Source of the DNA: Lingula anatina
Lineage: Eukaryota > Brachiopoda > Lingulata > Lingulida > Lingulidae
Direction of reading: 5' to 3'
DNA length: 32,570 bases
Assembly (NCBI RefSeq): GCF_001039355.2
Contig: NW_019773662.1
Coordinates: 2,816 to 35,385, forward strand
The translations under genes were made by a program, and so were the position numbers. Under the pieces are notes generated by a model, which made no database searches, was not told the DNA's origin, and saw nothing but the letters and a program-made list of their open reading frames with translations. This document shows, piece by piece, positions 11,119 through 23,100 of the stretch (positions are counted from its first letter, which is position 1; the number at the start of each line of letters is the position of its first letter).

Positions 11119-14100
11119 GTCTCTTTACAAGCATAGTCAGTGGGCACTCCATGTGCACCATCACCCCATTTCACCAAGGAAAAATTATTTAAATTATTCC
11201 AATTAAGCAGTTCAGATAGAAAATGTACCAATGTGCCATGTTTTGAATCTAGGACCTGTACTTGAACAAACCTTTTATCACTAACTCCCATCTATGCATA
11301 ATGAAAAAGAAATTTATAGAGATCCTGACATCTTTTCTCTTAAGTCAGTTGTACATGTATGTTATGTGCAGTTTTTTTAATTGACTGTTAGCATGACAGT
11401 TGATGTCTTTGTCCTGAATTGGTGCATTTATTTTTTGCATATTCTGACATGGGTATACATGTAATTTGAAATGAGACGTGGGAGTGTGCTTGGTGCTTTA
11501 TCAATCCTGTCCTATTTTCAGTCCTTTGTTCTGGGGCAGTCTTTGTGCACCAGTTTTGAGAGATATTCCAGTACAGCAGGAGGAGGTGAGGCTATCTCTA
11601 ACAGTGGATGTATATATATTGGAAGGTTTTAAATTTCTTTTTATTGGCTCTTACAGAGTAGTACATGTGTTATTCTGTGTAAAATTGTCTTGTTTTATTA
11701 CTTTCTGAACCATAACTAAACAGCAGCATGATACTTGTTTAATCTATTGTAATTTATGTTATATGCCTTGGCAGTACACATGTAGTGTACTGGCATTTTG
11801 ACTATTTTTTCCATAGTCGTCCTGGTCAGATGAGATGAAGACGGTAGCAAATGTGCTGAGGGTCATTGCCATGGAACTATATACTGTGCATAAGTAATAC
11901 TTTCCCCCAATGTTTTACAAAGATAACTAAGTTCATTACAATGTTATGAATTTTAAGTGTGTTAACTGTAGCTGAAAATATATTACCATGGATGTTTTCA
12001 TTATTCAATTTGGGATAATGTGTTGACATCTTCATGGAAAATTAATTGATTTTATTAGCGTTTCATACCAGTTTGTCTTTTGCCATTCTGTTAATCACTT
12101 CATCTTCCCTTGACCCTTAATCAACCATTGTGTTGCGTATTATTTTTAATGTTTTATAGATTGAAAATCGCAATAGTTTCAATTTTTGGTTTGTGAAAGT
12201 AAAAAATACATTGATATTTTTTTTCCCCCTCATGAGGAAAGATTGGATTGTCACATTATTTCTCAAGATTCAAAATCTTTGGACATTTATTTCCAACAAT
12301 ATAAAAAATGTGTATAGTAAAAGTTGTGAATTAATTTCATATGATTAATTTACATTCTTTTATAACTTTCCTATAGCACAAAAATAGAAAAGGATCTCCA
12401 AATCCAGCTGGATGTTTTTTCAAAGAATAAGAAACTCCTTCGCTGGTCTGAGGTAACTTTCCATTGCTGTGTGTGTGCATGCGTGCATGGGTGTGCTTTT
12501 TCTTAATACATGTAGTTTTACAAGTCGAACACGTAAACCCCAAGCTAAAATCTGCATGAAAATCACTTATGAATAATATGGGTTGTTGTAATTCAGAGAA
12601 ATATTCCATCAGCTATGTTATGTTTTAAAAGGACACAAAAGAGGATTTTCGCGCCAAAATTGATTTATCCCGATTTATCCCGAGGTTAACAGTACTTTTC
12701 TGCGATTTACCAACCTTTAATCTATCATTCCCGGCACTCGCCATCGCTCTGTAACATTTTTGGAAAATACAATAAAAAGAAAACCTCCGCTTAAGCGGAG
12801 GTTTACCAACAACCACCTCCATTTTCATTATTGAGCTCTCTAGACTTCCGGATATCGCGAGATTCTCGTATTGCGACCTAGTTAAAACTAGTTCAAGCTG
12901 CCGGGAAAGCACATGGAACAGGAGGCTGAATTAGTTGAGACTCCATCGAAGAAGGGGAGAAAGATAACAAAAAGAAAAAGGAAACACCCTTTACAAAAGT
13001 CAACACCAGAAAATAAAATGCGCGTAAAACGGNTTCATATTTATTTATTCATTTATTTATTTATTTATTTATTGTATTATTCTATTATTTTACTCTTTAT
13101 ATTGCTCCAAAAATAAAATGATTTCCGATTTTTATAATTGGCTAAATAAACTCTTATCTTATCTTATCTGACAATATTAATAAATTTACAAACGAGTTAC
13201 GTGTTGTACAAAGAACACCCTCTATCCCAACTAGTACAGTACTCGAGTTACATTGTATATCTCATGGGATTCCCCTGCGGGAATATGGTGTGAGGTTCGT
13301 CTGCAAGTACTGGTAGATGACCACATTGAGCAGAAAACGCCGGTATTCCTCCTGGTTTACAGAACTATATACCTCAGGGGCAAAGTGCACTACCACGCTT
13401 CATGTAACTAGTAGCACGCAGTGCGAGTGGTTTGGGGACTGCGAGTGCGTTATCCGAGGAAATGTAGCAGTTATCTACCCTTTTAAATTTCCACTGCTAG
13501 ATATTTTTATTTCCACTGCCACCTTCCCATTCTAAAGCACATATAGTGACTATAACTCGCTTACCTGCAAAGATTCTGTGAACAATTCCTCTTCTTCTCG
13601 CCCACGCTCACCTTTGCAGTCGAGTGAGACATGCTGGCTGCATTGTTTACATCTCGTATCTGAGTGGAGAAGCCGCGTTATTTCAAACTGTGTCAAGATG
13701 GCTGACGCCCGGGGTTCGAAAGTGGACGGTGAATATGATTCTTTTTTTCGATATTGATTAAGGCCATTTACCTGCCATTTTATGCTTTACCCATAGCAAT
13801 TGTTCTCAGATAAGTTAAAAAGGAAGCAATCCATGCACTAAAAAGGCGTTTTTAATCCTATTTTTTGTCCCTTTAAGACTTTCCTTCAGTTGACAGCTTA
13901 GTTTTGAAATTGTTTACTTCCAATATTTCTGAATCTGAATAGAGGCTATTCACCTACTTAGCCTCATTCCCTGATGAAGATGCTTTTGACAGACATTGAA
14001 ATATCGGAGGTAAACAATTTCAGTATAAGCTATTGATTGAAGAATATTTACTTTATTTTTTGTTGTTACGATATTATCATATTATGTTCGTGGACTCTAT

Positions 14101-17100
14101 TTAGCTTCAGTTGACGTTTGGTCATTTTACTAATGAGGTCATGAATATCATTGGTTTTGAGGGTAAAAGTGTTATTTTTATGATTTTTAATGTCAATGGC
14201 TAATGGTTGCTGTTCATGCATACTTCTTACAATCATGGCGTTTAGACTTAATCACTAATAATGTTACGTTTTCTCTAGCCCTTAGTAAACAAAACTACTG
14301 CTTTATAATAAGCTACACCTTATTACATGTTAGTTTGTGTTACCAAGCTGAAGTGATCCAAATGTTGTATTGGGAAAACAGTCTTCATTCTTATTTATAC
14401 AGACCAAATCTAAACAATGAAGAACATTCAATCTAAGTGGGATACATGTGTAGTATTTTCCTTTTGATGTGTTTGACCTACATGTAGCTAGATAGTGGTA
14501 AATACCCAGGAGGCACCTCTTTTATTGTATCACATTTTATTACTATTATTATAATTATAACAGTATATATTGTATTTATAACAGTATATAAGAAGACTAC
14601 TTAGAAAGCCCTGCAGGCACAGCCTAGAAGATATGTCAGATGACCCCATCATACAGCTGCTGACTGCATGGAACATGGTGCTGGGGGTGGCAGGCAGTTA
14701 CAAGGTACGTGGTATGGGGCCCATGTGGTACCCCATCATAAAGCTGCTGACTGCAAGGAACATGGTGCTGGGGGTGGCAGGCAGTTATAAGGTATGTAGT
14801 ATGGGGCCCATGTGGTACCCCATCATACAGCTGCTGACTGCATGGAACATGGTGCTGGGGGTGGCAGGCAGTTCTAAGGTACATGGCCCACTTGGTATCC
14901 CTTCTTGATTTAAGAGAAAATTCTTTGCCAATCACAATAATATATTCGAGTTCTGCTGAAAACTAGTATTCAAATAAAAAAGCATTTTTGTTATATTAAT
15001 TTAACCATGCAACTTAGCATTGTTTCAATCTGTGTCAAATAATAATATGTAAACTTAAGATGCCCATTTGTATTTTACATAAATAAAGTTTTTGAATCTA
15101 ATACTGGACTTTCAGTCTAGTTCAGTTTGTCCTTGTTGCATCTTCCTTCTGGACTACTCATTTTGCCCAGCTTATATTATGTTTCATAAATCTTAAGCTG
15201 TGAAAACAGGCCTTATTCACAGATTAGGTGTTTACTAACACTACCTGCAGATCTAACACCCATGTTTACCACATAACCCACAAGTTAACCAGCAGTATCA
15301 GAACGTATGAATGTTAGTGCTAGGTATTGCTTTGTTGGTGCTAAATAATTGTATGGTATGTTGATTAATTCGACATGGGTTTGTGCTTAAGATGGGCATT
15401 ACTGCTAAAGATCTGCGGGTAGTGCTAGTAAACACCTTATTCGTTTATAAGACCTGGATAAGATTAGATTGGTTTTAGTTTTTCAGGATCTGAATGAGTA
15501 GCACTTCCAAATAATTTAATGATCCAATAATTGCATTTAGAGAGGATCCTTCGTAAACTTTAGTTATGCAGTGTCTGTGCATACATATAGCCTGCACTGG
15601 ACTGACTGGTGTCATTTACAATGTAGATCAAATTAAATTGATCATAGCAAAGAACAGAATTAACATGACCAAATTTATTCCCTAGCATTAGTAACCTCAT
15701 CAATCTCATTTCAGAGAGAAGTTTTGGGTTTAACAGTTGAAGCAAAGTCTACCATACTCAGTGATCTACTGACAGAACTACAGGCACAGGTAGGGGTTCT
15801 TTAAAAAAAAAAAAAGAAAAGGTGAATCTCCCTCCTACATGTACCCCTTTCAATTATACTGATATACATGTACAAAAGCTGCAGGCTAACTGAGCACAAT
15901 GGTAAGCACACATCTCACAGCCCTATTCACTGATGATTTCTGATTGTAATGCTAACTGCTAATTAAAGCACAGTATACATCTGCAGCTATTGACAAAAAA
16001 ACTATCCCTTTGCTGAAATAAACTGAAGGAACTTTACAACTTGCCAAAATCTACTTACCATCCTTTGTATGTTTGCACCTCAGGCCGGAGACAGGGGGGG
16101 GATTCGGGGGTTCGAAAGAACCACCCTTTTTGTTAGGAAAAGGTCCATTCTGGGTAAAATTTGATCTAGGTACAAAGGTTCCATTGTAAAAGGTCCACTT
16201 TTCAGAAAAAGAATCACCCTTTTGAAATTGCTGGCGACAGGCCTGCAATTGTATTAAGCCTGTATGCCAACTCCTTCAGCAGAGAGATATTTGAAGAGAG
16301 GGCCCACACATTCTAGATTTCTTGCTTTAGCTGTGTACATCAGATGGCATGAGTGATTATGTCGAACAATTGGCCTGTGTTCAGTTATAAATGTGCATTA
16401 TTTTATTTCTGTTTCAGCTTGCAGATGTTACAGACACCCACCAGGTGAAGGTGTGTTCAATTTTGTCTGCCACTTCCATGACTCTGCTCCACACTTGGGC
16501 TGGGTAAGAACCATGCATTCAGAGCCTCTACCATTTTTATATACAGACACAAATGTAGCCTACACCAGCATCTGTCATGGCTGCTGCTGTGCACTTTCAG
16601 AGATAACAGGATAAGTGGAAAACAGTTTGAACTTTTGTGTTCAAACTTACTGAACTGATGAATATTAATAAAATACAAAGGGTCAAGTTGGAAAATCAGC
16701 TTGATAGGACAATTTTTTTCCGATTTTTTCCCAGCAGATTTGTTAATACATGCAATACAGAGACCACATTTCATGGAAAACCATTCGTCTGATTGTCTTC
16801 AAATACATAGGACTGATGATGAATATGACATAGATACAGTTTCCAACTTGTTACTATCACAAGCATTGCAACCAAACTATTAAATAGTTCTCTCTGCCAG
16901 CCAGGAAAGTCATTTAATGTTTAGACTGAATGTGTGAGGAAAGTTGATTGCTTAACCACTAAAGTGAAAGTCACTCTAATAATAGTCTTACTGTGTAATC
17001 AAGTACAGGCACTGCTACAGGTACAGTTATGATCTGAAAAACAGAGTTAGTTCAATTTGAGACTCTGGTTAATCTTTAAGACCATGTCAGATCACTTTCT

Positions 17101-20100
17101 GATCTGAAATTGCACTTTAAGACCAAACCAGGCACATTAGTGAATTAGTTTGTATACAGTCAGTGACACATGTTTACAATCCATGTTCAATTATGATATA
17201 AAACTGCTAACAAGATTTTAGAAGGACAGACCCTGGGGCTGGTATACCCTATTAGGGAAGAATGTTACAATTTAGTTATGTATGTATATTTAAAAGCTCT
17301 AACAGAAAAAAAGACACTACACAAAGCAGTTTACCATAGGGGAAGGACTACTTCTAGATGAAAAGGCACTCCAGGCTGGTGGTACTGGTTCAATACTTGG
17401 AGGCAGAAACACCTCTGATTCTCTAGGTTTAAAGAAGTTTATATCAGTAAATGATAATAAACTTTGTCATTCAGTGATATTCCTCAGTGATATTCCAGTA
17501 TCCTAAAGCCATGGACAGATAGAGTGTAAACTTTGTCATTCAATGATATTCCAGTATCTTAAAGCCATGGACAGATAGAGTATATCAACTTGAGGTTGCT
17601 CTGAGGCTTTCTTGTGCCAGTAGTGAGGTCTTACTGCCATCTATACAGCTAGGTCTGCTTGGAGCCCTGACTCTGGCCACACAGCAAATAAAATTAACAG
17701 CAAAGCAAGGTAAGTCAAGCAGCACTTTTCATTTTAATTACTCGTTTATAGTTTTCACTTAATTATTTAATTTTCACTTTATACTGTCACTTAGTTTTAC
17801 CTCTGTGACATAAGGCTAGTAACCTCCTATGGCCTTTCTATTTTATATGATTTCTTTAGTGCTTCAAACCCTTGAAAGTTCATGCATTCAAGGATTTTAA
17901 AGTATTTTGTTAATGTTCCAAAATTCATTGTTGCTATTGTAAGTTACATGAATAAGCAGGCCACTACCTCCATTTTGCTTTTTTCTTCTTTCCTGATATG
18001 TTTACCATGTACTGTACTGTTCCATACAGATGTGTTGAGCCTGAAGAGTCTGTGTCCTGTGGTGTGCACACTGCTACAGAAAGTGACCTACCAACTTCCA
18101 CCTGCAAGGAAAGCAAATGTTTGCAGTAAAGATGTGGAGTTGCTCCTCAAGGTATAACATATATGTATACACTGCAGAAACCTTGCACGTATACAAGAAA
18201 AGAGACTTGTAAAGAAGGTCCATGTAATTATCCTCTAAGTACCAGTATACAGCTAAAATAGGTAGCCCCTTAACAGTCGACTACAGCTACACTGTTATGT
18301 TGAGAATCCCAACTGTTCAAAATTATAGGGCATTTCTCTAGTTTCTTAGATTATCCACCTGACTGAACATGTCTGTTGTTTCCACAAGAGACGGCAGGCA
18401 TCACTTTTGCATCTCCGTTAGTAGGACAGATCAATGGAAAATCCATTTGTCCAGATGTAGCTTGTTTGAAACTTTAGTACATATTCAGTAACTCCAAGCA
18501 TTGCTTCTTATTAGGCCTCCATTGTTTGCTGTCCTCCCCCTTCTGTTGTGTTTGTGATCCTCCCCTTCTATTGTCCAGAAAGGGGGCGGATGGCGAAGCT
18601 ACAAAATGAGGCCTTGAGAGGCCTAGGCCACAGCTACGTGACTTTCAAAGGAATTACGGTTTTAGCTGTATACCTAACCACCTCTTCAGCAAATTGTTTG
18701 TTTGTAAACAGCTAAAGCTTTTCACTCTTTTGTTTGCTGTCTGGTATAATTGCACACTTAATCCAGTTTTAAAATTAATGAAAATGGCTATATTTGAACT
18801 CACTTGTGTTCCCAGATTCTGACAGTATGTGTCACCTTGTTGGATGAGCTTATTCAGAGCATTGAGGACCCGGCAATATGGCTGCCATCTATTCAAGAGC
18901 ACACCGTGCTTCCAGTCTTACTTTCTTCTGTACAAACATATATTCAGGTAAGAGTTGAGGGCTTTGATGGATTAATGTGAATTTTATTTTCTAAAATCTT
19001 TAACAAAATCCACCATTTATTGTTAGGGTTCTGCATGTATGTGTATACCAATATCTTGGAAACCTTACCATTTATTTATAATCTATTTTCCTACATAATT
19101 CTGATTTTTTTCCATTTGGTTGATATTTTTAGTTATAAAGGTCATTTTCTCAAAATAAGTATCATTTCTGGTATTGCAACATAAATTATGTTTCAGGTCA
19201 TTGGTAATGTGTAAACATGAATTGTCACACACACACACTGTAGGATAATGGGCCTGAAAGATAGGTCTGAATGTCTACCATATTAATGTATTTGTATAAG
19301 TTTCACATTTGATTGAGATAATCTGGCTTTGCTGGTATGTAAGAAGATTATTTCGGGATATGCCAATAATAATTTTAGGAATGTATTCTCATTTATTTTT
19401 TTATAAGTGAACAATAGAAGTTACTATTCTTTCAGCAAAGAGTCACTGTATATAGCAAATGCTTACAGTGTACTAGTGCAGGGAGGGAAATTGAAGTTTT
19501 TCAGCACTGGTCTGCTTGGACCAGTTGACCCTAGAGGCAGTGGTTCCAAGCCACTGGGCACTGGTTTATTTATGTAGAATATTAAAAGGATTTGGCAGTT
19601 TGAAGTAAATTGTATTTTTAAAACTTATCAGTCAAATGAAGACATTGAAGTTTGGTTAAGGTGTTTTATTACTGAACTCTGTATAATATAAGGACCTTAA
19701 ATTTTAATGTTTATTTACATTTTTAAAGTAGATTCCAATTAGTTCCTTCTGAATCAGCTTTCTGTACACTTCCTCCTCTTCCATCTCATGATATACCCCA
19801 ATTCTTTCATCAAATTCTAATAGAAATGTTTATTTGTAACTAAATTTCCTTTTTAAATTGTTAAATTCACTAAATAAGTATAAGTTTGATAAAATTGTTA
19901 ATTAAAAGTGCTAAGATGCAATAAAACATTTGGTACCCATTACGAAAATTTTCTATGGGAATTCCTATAGGATTTCTTATGGAAAATTCTGTAGGATCCT
20001 ATAGGAAATTCTATAGGATAACATAAAATTTCTTTAAGGTTCCTACAATATTTCCTATTAGTTTCTATGAAAAAATGCATTTCTTAAAATTTCTTGTGGG

Positions 20101-23100
20101 ATTATTTTAAATAAATTTAATTTATATGGATTAGCAAATGTCTAATTTGTCACTGTACATCAGCTGTATATTATGACATTCGAATTTTTGTTGCAGTAAT
20201 AGCACACATTTGAATGCAGTAACAAACATCCTTATTTTTTATTTAGGAAAATATTTTTTCTTCTTTTATATTGATGTTGGATTAGTGAATCTGTCTTTGA
20301 TAATGTTCATTTTGTTTTACTTCAGACGATATTTTACTAAGTATTTGCATTTATTTTTTGCAAACTCACAAGAAATGATATCGCAAATTTGCTGCAAACT
20401 TACAGAAAATCCCTCCCAGTAAGCTCTTTTGCAAATTTGCTGCAAACTCACAAGAGATGTTCTTGCAAATTTGTTGCAAACTCAAAGGAAAGAAACCCGT
20501 TAAAATATACATTACATAAAAAGGCATGGGTATATTTGAATTGGGAAAATAACTGTCAGTGGCTTCTAGGCTGTCTGAACTAATAATACTAGCCCAGATG
20601 TGAGATGGGTTGTGACTCCCCCCCCCAANATGTGAGATGGGTTGTGACTCCCCCCCCCCCCCCCCCCCCCAATCCTTGTTCAGGCTTTTAGAGGTAATGC
20701 TTTCAATTCTGTCAAAATTGAAAAGTTTAAAAGTTTCTCAATATGAATTTCACTTCATTGTCTTAACTATGGTTATTTCTATAATTTTTCAGGCCAGACA
20801 GGGACTTCAGTATATCCAGGCAGTTCTTCTTCTGTTTCTGTCCTTGGCAAAATATCAGCAGGTAACATTATAAGAAACAGTTTATCTACATTATCCAGAC
20901 ATTTCAAGTATTATGATTGTAACATAACATTATATGTGTTATCTGTCATGATTATTACTTTGAAAACTTATCAGTCAGAAAAAAAGATGTTACAAATGTA
21001 ATTGTTATTCCACTGTTTCAGTCTGCAGAAGCATTGGCACTGAATGGCCTGGCACAGCACACTTGCCTTGCTGTGTCAGAGCTGTATAAGGAGAATAATG
21101 CTGAGAAACAGAAAACGGTGGCATGCAGAAATCAGGTATACAGGCATAAATTTTTTTAACTATTCATTTAGGTACTAAATTGTCAAAAAGGGCAGAATAA
21201 GTAATTAATATCTCAATAATGATCTTAACATAGCACACAGGTACAAAAAAGAGCACAATTAAGTCAATACAATCAACTTTTTGACAGAATTGAGTACAAT
21301 AAAGTATTTTATGCATCCCTCGCTACTTTCAAAACAGTTTAAACAGAGCTTACCTCTAGTAAACTTCAAGAAGTAGGTGCTGGATTGAAATGTTATTGCA
21401 AATTTGTCCACAATCCATCAGTCATTTACTTCCTAGAGTACAATGCTTCTTGTTTAGTTTTGTATACTCCAATAATGTGAATTTATTGTGAACCATTTTT
21501 TAGGGTTCAGCTGTGACTTTGAGCAGTCTGTATCTTCTGAGTGTAGAGCTCTACTCTGCAATGTTGTCAACACTAAAATACACCTTCTTGAATGATGCCT
21601 TGGACTTTTTAGGAGTTCATCAACAGCAAATGGAGTGGGTAAGAGTCTAGAAAAATGGGAATTCTAGTTCAGGATGGATAATTTCTTTTTGTGCTACATA
21701 CCACAGTACATTGAATTTACATGATTCTTTGATCTTGCTGACCAATTTAGCATTTAAAATACTATTTAGCATATCAAGCATTTCAATACTTCTAGATAGA
21801 GATTTGTCCTCTGTAGAACACTATATATTTAATAGGAGACCAATTTACTGGTTTTTACACACAAAGTCAGCACTCCATTTGTGACTTAAAAACCAGAATT
21901 TTAAATAGGAAAAGTGTTAACTGTCTAGCTTGTTAGTGTATAATTCTTATAGAAAATTAAGTCCAAATTGCAAGCAAAAAAGATTGAACATTACTTGTAC
22001 ATGTATTTGTTAAGAAAAGGTTAATAATTTCTTAAGAGAGTATACCCCTGTAAGCACATTTTACTTGTTAGGTATGACTTTTTAACACACCATCTCCGTC
22101 ATATGACTAACTTGTTCATGTGCGCTTTGTAAATTAGAAAGTCAACGTAGATAGCTTGTTCAAGTTGAAGCACTGATACAGCAGGAAAGATGAAGTAGGC
22201 TAACTCACATGAAATCTAAGCTGGAACCATGATGTCTGCACCACACACACCCCCGACCCCACCCCATCTAAGATGTCTGCCTAATATCTTGAGCTCACAT
22301 CATTGGGTCAATCATGAAATCGGAACCTTTGGTGAAAGTTAAAATGCCATGTCCCACAGATAAAAACATGTTTAGACTCTATAGAAATAATTAACTTTTT
22401 TACACTCCTTACATGAGAATCCATGATAATCTATTCCACCATTATTTGTATTGTTTCAGTGTTTATCTAATGTTGGTACAAGTCTTGATCCAGATGATCA
22501 GAAGGCAGCTGAGGTGACCTGCGACTTTCTGTGTCAACTGTCCCCATATCACCAACAGTGGAGAATGCAACTCCCACAGCTTTTAGGAACCATGCTGGTA
22601 AGATGTTTGCCAGATTATGACAGATCTCTCATTTAAAAAATAAAAAATCCTTTTACGGGAAACAGAACGCTGATAACTGCATAGCCCTTAACTTTACTTA
22701 ATATGTAAATATGATTTGACCTTTTAAATTATTTATTGTTCTGACTTCTATATAATCATTGTGTTGACTTCTGTTCCAGAGCTCTATCTGCTTTGTGTCC
22801 CATTCCTGTATATCTTTACTGATCAGACCACAGTTGTTGAAGTATTTACTGGAGGTATGTACAGGGATTGGAAATTCACAGATATTGTTCATTTTTTAAA
22901 CATTTTCTTTCTGATTAAAGCTATTGACATTGAAACAGCTTTGAGGTTCTTACCATACATGTAGATGTCTTCACATACTTAACCCAGTTTCCGAGCTATT
23001 TTTTTATGCAATATTTAATACCATCCTTATTGCTAGCATGTGAAATGGAACATTTATTTTACTTGGTCTATTTTAGATGTCTGTAGATTTAACAGCCTTT

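Larger units (their letters stand above)
12453..14584 (+). other. NUP188: NUP188 intron with CpG-rich inserts
   Basis: This intron contains a perfect 24-bp palindrome (12781-12804), CpG-containing segments with first-exon-like starts (12913, and 13698 where CAAGATGGCTGAC begins a short frame), an N at 13033, an ATTT microsatellite (about 13038-13072) followed by an ATAAACTCTTATCTTATCTT tail (13145-13168), and a hairpin at 13906-14021. The microsatellite-type tail suggests that a retroposed or transposed segment lies here. Confidence 0.55.
18948..20792 (+). other. NUP188: Long NUP188 intron with simple repeats
   Basis: The longest intron within the visible exon series apart from the 12453-14584 one. 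It holds two adjacent short hairpins (about 19505-19562), a CCTATAGGAA-type palindromic repeat cluster (about 19950-20105), a GCAAATTTGCTGCAAAC repeat (20383, 20431, 20465), and an N flanked by duplicated sequence and poly-C (20598-20670). Confidence 0.65.

Noticed and set aside
12781-12804. Intrinsic transcription terminator
   Set aside because: It is a perfect palindrome with no loop and lies in a eukaryotic intron; bacterial terminator logic does not apply.
14633-14935. Independent 91- and 99-codon genes on both strands
   Set aside because: They exist because an 87-bp unit (a multiple of three) is repeated in frame. The plus-strand one is the end of NUP188 exon 5, and the other is its antisense shadow.
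16051-16248. Minus-strand 65-codon gene
   Set aside because: It coincides with a dispersed repeat-like block with GGTTCGAA and G runs; no splice or protein-family support.
20358-20493. CRISPR-like array
   Set aside because: Three degenerate copies with unequal spacing (48 and 34) and no conserved spacer length, in an animal intron.
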